Positions 10,565 through 20,752 are shown, counted from the stretch's first letter. The stretch is 64,000 nucleotides of DNA from Bacteroidota bacterium (GCA_016718035.1 JADKEK010000004.1:248001-312000); one strand, 5' to 3'. Numbers and translations: made by a program. Notes: generated from the letters alone by a model not told the origin.

Positions 10565-11668
10565 TTATTGCTCCTGGTTGATAGTAAATTCTGTCACACA
10601 ACCATAATGATCGCTGGAGCCTTCCTTTATTCTTTTAAAATCGACAATTTCAAATTTGTCTTTATCGAATAATTGATAGTCAATTCTGATAAAAGGAAAT
10701 GGAGCATAAGTTGCACCAATGCCAAATCCACGTTCTAAAAATGCATCCTGTAAATCACCACTCATTTTTCTATAAGTATATGACACAGGTGTATCATTAA
10801 AATCACCGCAAGAAATAATGGGGAATGGCGATTTTTTTATGTGAACAGCAACTGTATCGGCTTCCTGCGAACGCAAAGCAAAACTGCCTTTCAATTTATC
10901 AGTAACGCGGTCGGCATCAAAATCGGTTTCTGCTTCATTGCTTGCTTCAATAAATTCTAAGTCGTAGTGACTCAATTGTGTACTTTGTAAATGAGAACAA
11001 AATACCCTAATGGTATCATTATTTATTTTTATATCAGCATAAATGGTGGAATTCAAATTGCTTAATGATAAATAATCTAAACGACCGGTATCAACTATCG
11101 GATAACGGGAATAAATAACTAATCCAAAACTACGTGTGCTTCTGGTGTTTTCAAATGCCTTGTAATAATAATGGTATTGCAAACCTGTTGCAGTTAATAC
11201 CATCTCCATATTGCTCTTTTCCTTAGGATGATTATGGTAGGTATTAAATTCTTCTAAACATAAAATATCGGGTTTTGCATTGGCAATATTGGTAATAATT
11301 TCATCCCTGTTTTTATATTTTCCGGCTTTATTATAAGCATCAAATCCTTGCACATTATATTGCATAATGGTGATTACTTCTTTACCCTCAATATCAGCTT
11401 TTTTTAACGAACCAAACGAAAAATAACTCAGATGAGCTTTAAATCCCAGCAATAAAAAAACCAATAAAATATAAAATATTTTTTTGCGTAGGAAGAACCA
11501 GATGAATACAAAAAGCAGGTAAGCTATTAATATAGGCAAATAGCCTAATCCAATAAATGCAAGCGGCCAAAAGCTTTCCGGACTTACATACATGGCTAAA
11601 TAAGCACCGGCTAATGCAATGCTGACGAGTATTGTAAAAAATAATATGATTTTATGCCACCATTTCAT
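10565..11668 (-). CDS. Membrane-anchored endonuclease/exonuclease/phosphatase (EEP) family protein
   Basis: 367 residues. Three N-terminal membrane helices (about residues 5-30, 35-60, 65-85) precede an EEP domain. Expected catalytic motifs are present: MQYNVQGF near the start, ILCLEEF (metal-binding Glu), HLQST, ISCGDFND (Asp/Asn pair) and the terminal SSDHYG (Asp/His). The family covers DNases, sphingomyelinases and phosphoesterases, so the substrate is open; the membrane anchor points to an extracytoplasmic domain. The start lies 2 bp after the upstream rhomboid gene, in the mutL-rhomboid-rhomboid operon. Confidence 0.85.
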   Translation of the reverse strand: MKWWHKIILFFTILVSIALAGAYLAMYVSPESFWPLAFIGLGYLPILIAYLLFVFIWFFLRKKIFYILLVFLLLGFKAHLSYFSFGSLKKADIEGKEVITIMQYNVQGFDAYNKAGKYKNRDEIITNIANAKPDILCLEEFNTYHNHPKEKSNMEMVLTATGLQYHYYYKAFENTRSTRSFGLVIYSRYPIVDTGRLDYLSLSNLNSTIYADIKINNDTIRVFCSHLQSTQLSHYDLEFIEASNEAETDFDADRVTDKLKGSFALRSQEADTVAVHIKKSPFPIISCGDFNDTPVSYTYRKMSGDLQDAFLERGFGIGATYAPFPFIRIDYQLFDKDKFEIVDFKRIKEGSSDHYGCVTEFTINQEQ

Positions 11669-11670
11669 TG

Positions 11671-12561
11671 CTACTCATTACTTATCTTAAATAAAAATTC
11701 TTTTTCTGCTTTGCTCAAACTGTCGTAACCTGATGCTTTTATCTTATCTAATATTGCATCAAGTTTTGCCTGTTTTGTAATATCGTTTTCTTTTTTTGTC
11801 GCTGGGCCGGCTTGTTCATTGCGATAAACTACTTTTGGTTTTTTCGGCTCAAACAAATTATATACTTTGTTTTCAAATCTTGGCCACCAACTAAACCAAT
11901 CGTGTCCGGAATTATAGCTGCGAATATATAAATATCCTGTTAAAGCACCACCAAGATGAGCCAAGTGGCCACCAATATTCATTTCGCTGGGAATGCTAAT
12001 TAAATCGATAATTACTACAGCTACTGCAATGTATTTTAATTTTACAGGACCTATTAATAATAGTGATACAGAATATTCCGGAACCAATGCCGCGGCAGCT
12101 AATACAATAGCCATAACAGCTGCAGAAGCACCAACCAGATACATGTCCATTCCATCATTAATATTCGGAGCAAGTGTATAAATTAAAAAAGCAAATAAAA
12201 ATCCGGCAATACCACCTACTAAATACAGCGGATATATTTTTTTATGCTGAAAAAATTGCGCAAGAATATTCCCGAAAAAATATAAATAAATCATATTCGA
12301 TAAAATATGAAATATTCTTAGCGGGTCGTGCAAAAACATGTAGGTGAATAACGTCCATGGGCGGGTAATAAATACACTAACATCCGAACTCACCCAAAAC
12401 CATTTTACTAAAAATGTAAGGTAAGCATCTTTATTACCTAGTATATACGTTACTAATAAAACCAGCGACTGTAGGAGAAATAAAAATACATTCACCAGCA
12501 ACAACTTCATAACTGCGTTGCCATACCTGAATTGGTATTTAATGTCGTTGGTGAGATTCAT
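11671..12561 (-). CDS. Rhomboid family intramembrane serine protease with variant GASA motif
   Basis: 296 residues, about six membrane helices and a polar C-terminal tail. Rhomboid hallmarks are YMFLH with a following His and HILSNM in TM2, a catalytic Ser146 in GASAA, and His199/His202 in GGHLAHLGG. The usual G-x-S-G motif is altered, the last Gly being Ala147, so activity is uncertain although Ser and His are kept. Rhomboids cleave membrane proteins within the bilayer; substrates are unknown. It lies 3 bp after the second rhomboid gene, which suggests translational coupling. Confidence 0.85.
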   Translation of the reverse strand: MNLTNDIKYQFRYGNAVMKLLLVNVFLFLLQSLVLLVTYILGNKDAYLTFLVKWFWVSSDVSVFITRPWTLFTYMFLHDPLRIFHILSNMIYLYFFGNILAQFFQHKKIYPLYLVGGIAGFLFAFLIYTLAPNINDGMDMYLVGASAAVMAIVLAAAALVPEYSVSLLLIGPVKLKYIAVAVVIIDLISIPSEMNIGGHLAHLGGALTGYLYIRSYNSGHDWFSWWPRFENKVYNLFEPKKPKVVYRNEQAGPATKKENDITKQAKLDAILDKIKASGYDSLSKAEKEFLFKISNE

Positions 12562-12564
12562 TAT

Positions 12565-13272
12565 TTAATAGAAACGAGTTTTGTTCCGCCCCCAGTATTT
12601 TACCAACAAGAATCCAAATAATGCACCGCCTAAATGTGCAAAATGTGCAATGTTGTCAGTCGGACTATTTACAAATCCCATATACACCTCTATGGCAATA
12701 AAAATTATCATGAGGTATTTTGCCTTAATGGGTAAAAGAAAATAAAGGTAAATAAGTGTGTTGGGAAATAGCAATCCAAATGCAACCAGAATACCATAAA
12801 CCGCACCTGAAGCACCAACAGTTGGGGCAAACGATGAAATAATTTCCTGTAATTGATGTTGCGAATAATTTCCTGAAATGGTTTCACCTGTAATAATTAC
12901 ATCTGGATTTAATGTGCCAACTGCAGTATATAATTCGTAAGCATTAAATCCCATGTGTAAAAAGGCAGCACCTAATCCAGTAATTAAATAAAAAATAAGA
13001 AATCTTTTTGGCCCCCAAACATTTTCTAATACTGCTCCAAACATCCACAGCGAAAACATATTAAAAAAGATATGCCCCAAATCGGCATGTGTAAACATAT
13101 GCGTTACAATCTGATATGGCTGGAAATCCGGTGAGGTTGGAAAGTATAATGCAAATTTTTCTAATAAACCCGGAAATGCCAGTGTTGCTAAAAACACCAA
13201 TCCATTAATTATCAATAAATTTTTTATAACCGGAGGGAGGTAATTAAATCTTGTCGGTTGAAATTGCGTCAT
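12565..13272 (-). CDS. Rhomboid family intramembrane serine protease
   Basis: 235 residues, about six membrane helices, no long tail. The full catalytic pattern is present: THMFTHADLGHIFFNM in the second helix, Ser155 in GASGA, and His210/His213 in AHFAHLGG. This is the intact-looking partner of the adjacent variant rhomboid. It starts 8 bp after mutL ends, so it is very probably co-transcribed with it. Confidence 0.92.
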   Translation of the reverse strand: MTQFQPTRFNYLPPVIKNLLIINGLVFLATLAFPGLLEKFALYFPTSPDFQPYQIVTHMFTHADLGHIFFNMFSLWMFGAVLENVWGPKRFLIFYLITGLGAAFLHMGFNAYELYTAVGTLNPDVIITGETISGNYSQHQLQEIISSFAPTVGASGAVYGILVAFGLLFPNTLIYLYFLLPIKAKYLMIIFIAIEVYMGFVNSPTDNIAHFAHLGGALFGFLLVKYWGRNKTRFY

Positions 13273-13280
13273 CTTGCCTG

Positions 13281-15086
13281 TTAATTATTTTTCTGAAATT
13301 GTTTTGCTAGTTCTTCTAATGAAAATGAGGTGAAAGTTAAATTACCAAATGGTGATACATATGGTGTGGTGCAGGCAAATAACTGGTCAGTTAAATGTCG
13401 CATACCTTTTTCATCTAATTTTTGTCCTCTTTTTATACTATTTGTCCTTGCCATTGAACGTGCAATTACATTGTGTTTGTTTAATTTAAGTGCTGAACGG
13501 TCTTCTTTAAATTGTTCAAGTAAATCCTCAACAACCTTTTGCTCGTTACCGGATTCAAATTCTACCGGAACACCGTGTATCACAAATGCATCTTTCCCAA
13601 AAGGCTGAATGTCAAATCCTAAATTGTTTATGTCCGATAAAAGTTCACTTAACAACGCAGCATCTGCCGAAGATAGTTTTAGCGTTTGCGGAAATAACTG
13701 CTGCTGTGTATGCGGCTTTTTATTTTGTAACTGGTATAAATATTTTTCAAACAACACCCGTTCATGTGCTGCCTGTTGGTCAATTACAATAAAACCCGAT
13801 TTTATTTGTGCAACAATATACTGGTTATGTATTTGGAACGAAGGAGCACTTTCAGTAATACCATCATAAGGTGCTTCATCTAATTCTGATTGTTGAATAA
13901 AATCACTTTGCTGCTCGTCATTTCTCACAGTTTTCAAATCCGGAAAAAACGATTTCTCCGATTTGGGCGTATCATTCATTTTACTGCCAATGGTCTTAAA
14001 CGAAAAATGTTTAGCAACCGTGTCCTCAGCCTTTTTGTAAAAACTGGGCAAATTGGCAAAAGTATTATCTACGTTAAAATCTAAAGTTGGTGTTACACTA
14101 TATTGCGCCAGTGCATGACGAACACCTGCCTGAATAAACGTATAAATAATTCGTTCGTCCTCAAACTTGATTTCCTGCTTCGTGGGATGCACATTCACAT
14201 CTATACGAGACGGGTCAATATCGATAAATATTGTGTACAAAGGATAACTGCTTTCCGGAATCAAATCATCGTAAACACTCATAACGGCATGATGCAGGTA
14301 GGGACTTCTGATATAGCGGTTATTGACAAAAAAGAATTGTTCGCCTTTGGTTTTTTTGGCAGAATCGGGTTTTCCAATAAATCCCCGAATATTGGCTACC
14401 GAGGTATTTTCCTCCACCGGAACCAATTTTTCGTTATAATTATTACCAAAAAGGTGAATAATCCGCTGCCTGTGATTGGCGGCTTTTAAATGAAATATTT
14501 CAACCCCGTTATGTTGGAAGCTGAAAAATATATTGGGATGAGCCAATGCTACACGCTCAAACTCATCAATAATATGTTTTAACTCTACTGTATTGGATTT
14601 CAAGAAGTTACGACGAGCCGGAACATTGTAAAACAGGTTTTTTACCGAAATATTCGTCCCGCCCGAACACTGTACCTGTTCCTGTGACTTGAGTTCAAAA
14701 CCCTCAATAACTATTCTTGTTCCTAATTCGGCATCGTGAAGTCTGGTTTTCATTTCAACCTGCGCAATGGCAGCAATACTAGCCATAGCTTCTCCTCTGA
14801 AACCCTTGGTGCGTATGGTAAAAATGTCCTCAGCCGTCCGAATTTTGCTTGTTGCATGCCGCTCAAAACACATTCTGGCATCGGTTGGACTCATACCACA
14901 ACCATTATCAATCACCTGAATCAGCGTTTTTCCGGCATCTTTAATAACCAGCCTAATCTCCGTCGCCCCTGCGTCAACCGCGTTTTCGATAAGCTCCTTC
15001 ACAGCTGAAGCCGGGCGCTGAACAACCTCCCCCGCCGCAATTTGATTGGCTATCGAATCCGGTAATAAATGAATTATATCTGACAT
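13281..15086 (-). CDS. mutL: DNA mismatch repair protein MutL
   Basis: 601 residues. The N-terminal GHKL ATPase is clear: ELIENAVDAGA near residues 32-42, DNGCGM, then TKGFRGEAMASI. NVHPTKQEI follows in the transducer domain. The C-terminal dimerisation domain contains QQAAHERVLFE and ends in a Cys-containing segment. MutL couples MutS mismatch recognition to strand incision. It is the first gene of the minus-strand run mutL-rhomboid-rhomboid-EEP-cysS. The 217-bp gap to the divergent GH3 gene must hold promoters for both. Confidence 0.97.
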   Translation of the reverse strand: MSDIIHLLPDSIANQIAAGEVVQRPASAVKELIENAVDAGATEIRLVIKDAGKTLIQVIDNGCGMSPTDARMCFERHATSKIRTAEDIFTIRTKGFRGEAMASIAAIAQVEMKTRLHDAELGTRIVIEGFELKSQEQVQCSGGTNISVKNLFYNVPARRNFLKSNTVELKHIIDEFERVALAHPNIFFSFQHNGVEIFHLKAANHRQRIIHLFGNNYNEKLVPVEENTSVANIRGFIGKPDSAKKTKGEQFFFVNNRYIRSPYLHHAVMSVYDDLIPESSYPLYTIFIDIDPSRIDVNVHPTKQEIKFEDERIIYTFIQAGVRHALAQYSVTPTLDFNVDNTFANLPSFYKKAEDTVAKHFSFKTIGSKMNDTPKSEKSFFPDLKTVRNDEQQSDFIQQSELDEAPYDGITESAPSFQIHNQYIVAQIKSGFIVIDQQAAHERVLFEKYLYQLQNKKPHTQQQLFPQTLKLSSADAALLSELLSDINNLGFDIQPFGKDAFVIHGVPVEFESGNEQKVVEDLLEQFKEDRSALKLNKHNVIARSMARTNSIKRGQKLDEKGMRHLTDQLFACTTPYVSPFGNLTFTSFSLEELAKQFQKNN

Positions 15087-15303
15087 GTCACTCCTCTCCC
15101 TGGTTGTCTAAAATAATTTGCCTAAAGTTGTATCAAATAAAACGTTTCTGCCGTTTACTTGCAAAGGTAAGGATATTACACTTGGATGATTGTCTTAATT
15201 TGTGAGATGATAACATCATTTTTGGCGTAAATTGTGCTCTTACCTAAACAGCTAAGGTTATTTTTGCATAAAACAAGGCAAATTTCAAAATAAAACATCA
15301 ACC

Positions 15304-18264
15304 GTGTATATAAAATCACTCTTCATATTACTGTTTACTGTAGGTTTTGCTTCTGCATCATTCAATACCCAACTTCCCGAAAATGATGTGGAGCATAAAA
15401 TTCCGTTTTACGACCAAAATTATCCCTGGGTAGATTCCCTGATGGCAACCATGACCATCGATCAAAAAATAGGGCAATTATTTATGGTTGCTGCTTATTC
15501 CAACAAAGATGCAGCACATGTAAAGGAAATCGAAACGCTGATAAAAAAATATCAAATCGGTGGTCTCATTTTTATGCAGGGTGGTCCTGTTCGTCAGGTA
15601 AAGTTGACCAACAGCTATCAAAGCATGTCGAAAATCCCACTTATGATTGCCATGGATGCTGAATGGGGCCCGGCTATGCGATTAGATTCTGTTATTTCCT
15701 TCCAGCGACAATTGACCTGGGGTGCAATGACGCACGACTCAACTGTTTATGAAGTAGGGACAATAATTGCACAACAATTAAAACGTTTAGGTGTACATGC
15801 CAACTTTGCACCGGATATCGATATTAATAATAATTATAAAAATCCGGTTATTGGCGACAGAGCTTTTGGAGAAGATAAATATAATGTTGCGCTTAAAGGA
15901 TTAATGTATATGAATGCATTGCAGGATAATAATATCCTTGCCTGCGGAAAACATTTTCCGGGTCACGGTGATGTTGATGCAGATAGTCACGTAACCATGC
16001 CGGTAGTAAATCATTCGTATGCGCATTTAGATTCATTGGAATTTTATCCATTTAAAATATTAATGAATGAAGGTTTAGGTTCTGTTATGCTGGCACATTT
16101 ATTTGTTCCTTCGTTAGATAATGTTGAAAATAGTGCAGCATCAATTTCACAAAAAATAGGAACTGGTGTATTACGCGATTCACTTGGCTTTAGAGGTTTG
16201 GTATTTAGTGATGCATTAAATATGAAAGGAATAAGTGCTTATTACAAAAGTGGCGAACTGGAAGTAAAAGCATTTTTAGCAGGAAATGATTTTCTATTGT
16301 TTAGTGAGAATATTCCAGTTGCTTTTGAGGCTATTAAATCTGCAGTTGCTTCAGGTAAAATTTCTGAACAACGATTAGATGAAAGCGTAAGCAGAATTTT
16401 AAAAGCAAAAGCATTTGCCGGTTTAAATGAATACAAACCTGTTAAAGTACAAAATGTAACTGCCGACTTAAATGCGGATGAAGCTACTTTAGTAAAAAGA
16501 AAAATTACCGAACACAGTATTACATTGGCTAATGCTGTAGATAGTTTAATTCCATTCAAAAAATTAGATACGTTAACAATTGCCAGTGTAAGTGTTGGTA
16601 ATGGTTCCAAAACTACTTTCCAGGAATATTTAAGTAAATATGGTAAAGTAGATAATTACCAAATAAATAAAGATGCGGACGCCGCCACCTACATTCAGAT
16701 TTATGAGAAATTGAAAAAGTACGATGTAGTTATTGTGGGAGTGCATGATATGAAACGCGCACGTTCAAGTAATTATGGGGTTACTTCACAAACAGAAAAT
16801 CTTGTTTGGAAATTATCACTGGTAACCAAAACAGCTACAGTAGTATTTGGTATTCCATATGCATTGGAAAAGTTTCAAGACGCCCAATATCATATTGTTG
16901 CATACGACGATGATAAATATACACAGCAAGCTGTTGCTATGAGTTTGTTTGGTGCCATTCCTTTTAGTGGTAGGCTCCCAGTTGGTATTGGCGATTTCAA
17001 GGTAAATGATGGAATGCTTACCGGTTCTTTAAACCGATTAAAATATACCATTCCTGAAGAGTTGGGAATTAGTTCTTTAAGGATGTCACGAATCGATAGT
17101 CTTGCAAAAGCTTGTATACAGGTAGAAGCCGCTCCCGGTTGTCAGATTTTAGTTGCCAAAGACGGCAAAATAATTTGGGATAAAGCCTACGGATATTATA
17201 AATACGATAAAAAAACACCGGTTGAAACTTCTAGTATTTACGATTTAGCGAGTGTTACCAAAACTTCTGCAACTACCATGATGTTGATGCAATTGCATGA
17301 ACAGGGTTTGCTTGATTTAACCAAGACAGTTGCCGATTATTTACCCGATACTAAAGGGTCAAATATTGCAGGATTGAAATTGCAGGATATTTTAACACAT
17401 CAATCCGGTTTACCTGCATGGGTGCCATTTTATAAAAAAACATTATTAGCCGATGGAACACAAGACCCCGGTTATTACAGTCAGACCAAAATTGCAGGTT
17501 ATACCACCCAAGTTGCCGATAATGTTTATATGCGTGATGATTATCGCGATACTGTTTGGCAGATAATAAAAGATATTAACCTCAAAGAAAAAAATAAATA
17601 CGTTTATAGTGATTTAGGATTATATATTTCAAGAAGAATTGCCGAACAACTCACAGGAAAACGATTAGATAATTATGTGTATGACAATTTTTACAATTCA
17701 CTTGGAATGACAACTACTTGTTTTAATCCATTAAATTTATTTCCACGTACACAAATTGTTCCTACCGAAAACGATACCTATTTCCGTTACCAAACCGTTC
17801 AAGGTTATGTGCATGATATGGGTGCCGGAATGATGGGTGGTGTAGAAGGTCATGCAGGCTTATTTTCAAATGCAGAAGACCTCGTTAAGTTATATCAGAT
17901 GTTATTAAACGGTGGCACCTACGGAGGCGAAAGATATTTTAAAGAAGAAACAGTAAATCTCTGGACAAAAAAACAAAGTAGTATTTCAAGAAGAGGTTTG
18001 GGATTCGATAAACCTGATATGGAAAATGTTTCTCCTTGCAGTGGATATGCATCTGCCTCAACATTCGGTCATCAGGGTTTTACAGGTATTTGTGTTTGGG
18101 CCGACCCTAAATATGATTTAGTCTATATTTTTCTCAGTAACCGCGTACAACCAAAAGCCGATCCTAACCGCTTAAGTACTGAAGGAATAAGAAATAAAAT
18201 AATGGATGTAATTTATGAATCTGTTTTAGCAGCTAATGTACATGGCGGCGCTGCTTCTGATTGA
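15304..18264 (+). CDS. GH3 beta-N-acetylhexosaminidase-like / class C beta-lactamase-like fusion
   Basis: 986 residues from a GTG start; no ATG gives a better N-terminus, and MYIKSLFILLFTVGFASA is a signal peptide. Residues about 45-390 are a GH3 domain of NagZ type, with KHFPGHGD starting at 216, the dyad His229 and nucleophile Asp303 in SDALNM. An alpha/beta middle domain follows. Residues about 605-975 are a serine beta-lactamase/transpeptidase-like domain: SVTK (Ser650, Lys653), YSD (768-770) and HQG (923-925) in place of KTG. Both halves look catalytically complete. A periplasmic role in peptidoglycan turnover is inferred from the two families. A TATTTTTG box at 15259-15266 may be its -7 element. 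Confidence 0.9.
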   Translation: MYIKSLFILLFTVGFASASFNTQLPENDVEHKIPFYDQNYPWVDSLMATMTIDQKIGQLFMVAAYSNKDAAHVKEIETLIKKYQIGGLIFMQGGPVRQVKLTNSYQSMSKIPLMIAMDAEWGPAMRLDSVISFQRQLTWGAMTHDSTVYEVGTIIAQQLKRLGVHANFAPDIDINNNYKNPVIGDRAFGEDKYNVALKGLMYMNALQDNNILACGKHFPGHGDVDADSHVTMPVVNHSYAHLDSLEFYPFKILMNEGLGSVMLAHLFVPSLDNVENSAASISQKIGTGVLRDSLGFRGLVFSDALNMKGISAYYKSGELEVKAFLAGNDFLLFSENIPVAFEAIKSAVASGKISEQRLDESVSRILKAKAFAGLNEYKPVKVQNVTADLNADEATLVKRKITEHSITLANAVDSLIPFKKLDTLTIASVSVGNGSKTTFQEYLSKYGKVDNYQINKDADAATYIQIYEKLKKYDVVIVGVHDMKRARSSNYGVTSQTENLVWKLSLVTKTATVVFGIPYALEKFQDAQYHIVAYDDDKYTQQAVAMSLFGAIPFSGRLPVGIGDFKVNDGMLTGSLNRLKYTIPEELGISSLRMSRIDSLAKACIQVEAAPGCQILVAKDGKIIWDKAYGYYKYDKKTPVETSSIYDLASVTKTSATTMMLMQLHEQGLLDLTKTVADYLPDTKGSNIAGLKLQDILTHQSGLPAWVPFYKKTLLADGTQDPGYYSQTKIAGYTTQVADNVYMRDDYRDTVWQIIKDINLKEKNKYVYSDLGLYISRRIAEQLTGKRLDNYVYDNFYNSLGMTTTCFNPLNLFPRTQIVPTENDTYFRYQTVQGYVHDMGAGMMGGVEGHAGLFSNAEDLVKLYQMLLNGGTYGGERYFKEETVNLWTKKQSSISRRGLGFDKPDMENVSPCSGYASASTFGHQGFTGICVWADPKYDLVYIFLSNRVQPKADPNRLSTEGIRNKIMDVIYESVLAANVHGGAASD

Positions 18265-18443
18265 GCATTGTCACTTCTATCTTACGCTCATATAATTAGT
18301 ATTTGGTCTGAATGTTTTATTTGAATTTGAGCTATTTTGCACCAGTTTAAATTTGAAGTAAAATAAGTTTTTAACAGCCATTTATTTCTTTCTTGTTTTA
18401 TTAACAAAATAGTTTTGCATGTAATAATTATTTTGAAATCGAT

Positions 18444-18476
18444 TTTGTGTGGTGAAATTCAAAATCAGTATTTTTG
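18444..18476 (+). promoter_or_regulatory. Bacteroidota-type promoter for the YhcG-like gene
   Basis: TTTG at 18444-18447, a 21-nt spacer, then TATTTTTG at 18469-18476. Both boxes and spacing fit the Bacteroides -33/-7 consensus. The ATG is 68 nt downstream. Confidence 0.5.
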
Positions 18477-18543
18477 TATTGTGTGTTTATAAAGATATTT
18501 AGTGCTTTTTTAAAACACGTAATTTCAATTGTAATATTTTGTT

Positions 18544-19548
18544 ATGAAACCCGCTAAAGTGCCATACAATCAACTACTTGATAATATTGGTCATACCATC
18601 GAAGCTGCACGACAACATGCGTTTGTTGCCGTTAACAAACAATTGGTAAAAGCAAACTGGGAAATTGGCAGACACCTGGTGGAGTTTGAACAACAGGGTA
18701 AAGAAAGAGCTGAGTATGGTAGTGGTTTGCTGGCGAGACTTTCAAAGGATTTAACAATACGCTATGGAAAAGGATTTGGCAGACGAAACGTGTTGGATAT
18801 GCGTCGATTTTATTTGGCGTTTCCAAAATGGCAGACAGTGTCTGCCAAATTAAGTTGGAGCCATCATATAGCATTGTTAAGTGTTTCAGATGCAGCAGCT
18901 CGTAAATTTTATGAAAAACAGGCCGTTCTGGAAAACTGGTCTAAGCGGGAACTTGAACGGCAAATTGATTCATCGTTATTTGAAAGGCTGGCTTTAAGTA
19001 GGAATAAAAAAGACGTTTTACAACTTGCTCAAAAAGGGCATGTTGTTAAGCAGCCTACTGAAGTAATAAAAGATCCTTATGTTTTGGACTTTTTAAAAAT
19101 CAAACAAAGTAACCTTGTAACTGAAAAACAACTTGAACAAAAAATTATTGATAATTTACAATTGTTTTTACTAGAGTTGGGTAAGGGTTTCGCTTTTGTT
19201 GGCAGGCAATATAAAATTTCTATTGGGAACAGGCATTTTTACATTGATCTCGTTTTTTATCATCGGATTTTAAAATGTTTTGTATTAATAGATTTAAAAA
19301 CTAAGCAAGTGAAACATAACGATATTGGTCAAATGAACCTTTACCTAAACTATTTTAAAACAGAGGAAAGTGTAGAAGGCGATAATGAGCCAATAGGAAT
19401 CATACTTTCAGCCGATAAGGACGAAGTGCTTGTTGAATACGCAACCGGTGGCCTTTCAAATAAAATATTTGTTTCAAAGTATCAATTGTATTTGCCAGAT
19501 AAAAAAATATTACAAAAGCAATTAAAGGCAATAATGGAAGAAAAATAA
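18544..19548 (+). CDS. YhcG/DUF1016-type PDDEXK nuclease family protein
   Basis: 334 residues. The N-terminal half (about 1-150) is the DUF1016 helical domain (NWEIGRHLVEFEQQG, YGSGLLARLSKDL, WSHHIALLS). The C-terminal half is a PD-(D/E)xK nuclease-like domain with Asp235 in YIDLVF and Asp250-x-Lys252 in LIDLKTK. Members often sit in type I restriction or defence loci, but no hsd genes or other defence genes flank this one. It is a stand-alone gene with its own promoter, so a solitary defence or DNA-processing role is only possible. Recent acquisition is plausible but not shown. Confidence 0.85.
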   Translation: MKPAKVPYNQLLDNIGHTIEAARQHAFVAVNKQLVKANWEIGRHLVEFEQQGKERAEYGSGLLARLSKDLTIRYGKGFGRRNVLDMRRFYLAFPKWQTVSAKLSWSHHIALLSVSDAAARKFYEKQAVLENWSKRELERQIDSSLFERLALSRNKKDVLQLAQKGHVVKQPTEVIKDPYVLDFLKIKQSNLVTEKQLEQKIIDNLQLFLLELGKGFAFVGRQYKISIGNRHFYIDLVFYHRILKCFVLIDLKTKQVKHNDIGQMNLYLNYFKTEESVEGDNEPIGIILSADKDEVLVEYATGGLSNKIFVSKYQLYLPDKKILQKQLKAIMEEK

Positions 19549-19624
19549 GGATAACCCTTTTATATGATAACTATTATTATTACTTGCATTAAAAATATTG
19601 AAAAAAATTAATTGCCAGCAAATT

Positions 19625-20752
19625 TTACTTCTGCTCTATCACCTTCCTGTAATAAGCCTCATACATAGGTAAAATACTATCTAAAGAAAACTTATTGGCT
19701 TGCGCAATAGCATTTTTCCTGAATTGCAATAAAGTAGATTCATCACTTAATATTTTTATCGCATTCGCTGCCATATCATCAACATCGCCAACATTACTCA
19801 AATAACCGGTTACACCTTGCACATTAATTTCAGGAATACCTCCTGTATTGGTCGAAATAACCGGCACTTCGCATGCCATGGCTTCTAATGCTGCTAATCC
19901 AAAACTTTCTGTTTCTGATGGCAATACAAACAAATCGGCAATAGCTAATAATTCTTCTACCGCTTCCTGTTTGCCTAAAAAATAAACGTCATCTTCCATA
20001 CAAACCTGACGGGTTAATTTCTCCACATTTTGTCGTTCTGGCCCATCACCCACTAGTAATAATTTTGCCGGGATGGATTCTTTTATTTTACAAAATACTT
20101 TTACAACATCTTCTACACGTTTCACTTTTCGGAAATTAGAAGTATGCACAATTATTTTTTCACCATTTTTAGCAATTACTTTTCTAAAATGTTCTTTGTC
20201 CAATTTTTTGAAACGACTGAAATCGATAAAATTGGGAATAACAGCAATGTCTTTTGTAATGTCAAAATTCTGATACGTTTCATCTTTTAAACTTTGCGAA
20301 ACAGATGTAATGCCATCGCTCTGGTTAATTGAAAAAGTCACCACCGGAATAAACGTTTCGTCTTTTCCAACTAAGGTAATATCTGTTCCGTGTAAAGTTG
20401 TTATAAAGGGGAGATGATAATTTTTTTCTTTTAAAATTTGTTTGGCAATATAAGCAGCGCTGGCATGCGGAATAGCATAATGTACATGTAATAAATCCAG
20501 TTTTTCGAAAAGTGCAACATCTACAATTTTACTCGCAAGAGCCGTTTCATAAGGAGGGTATTCAAATAAGGGGTAATTACTAAAATTTACTTCATGAAAA
20601 AAGATGTTCTCATGAAAAGAGTCTAATCTGAAGGGTTGTTTATAGGTGATAAAATGCACTTTATACCCTTTGTCCGCCAGGGCTTTCCCTAGTTCTGTCG
20701 CTATAACCCCGCTTCCGCCATAGGTGGGGTAACATACTATTCCGATTTTCAT
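19625..20752 (-). CDS. bshA: N-acetyl-alpha-D-glucosaminyl L-malate synthase BshA
   Basis: 375 residues, a GT4 retaining glycosyltransferase. The N-terminal pattern (MKIGIVCYPTYGGSGVIATE, then HVHYAIPHASAAY) is diagnostic of BshA. The C-terminal nucleotide-sugar domain has PSETESFGLAALEAMA. BshA joins UDP-GlcNAc and L-malate in the first step of bacillithiol synthesis, so the organism probably makes this thiol; bshB and bshC are not in the window. The gene is divergent from yqeY with a 150-bp spacer. Confidence 0.93.
   Translation of the reverse strand: MKIGIVCYPTYGGSGVIATELGKALADKGYKVHFITYKQPFRLDSFHENIFFHEVNFSNYPLFEYPPYETALASKIVDVALFEKLDLLHVHYAIPHASAAYIAKQILKEKNYHLPFITTLHGTDITLVGKDETFIPVVTFSINQSDGITSVSQSLKDETYQNFDITKDIAVIPNFIDFSRFKKLDKEHFRKVIAKNGEKIIVHTSNFRKVKRVEDVVKVFCKIKESIPAKLLLVGDGPERQNVEKLTRQVCMEDDVYFLGKQEAVEELLAIADLFVLPSETESFGLAALEAMACEVPVISTNTGGIPEINVQGVTGYLSNVGDVDDMAANAIKILSDESTLLQFRKNAIAQANKFSLDSILPMYEAYYRKVIEQK

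Noticed and set aside
13330..15008. Several plus-strand ORFs opposite mutL
   Set aside because: All are antisense shadows of a clear MutL frame and show no family features.
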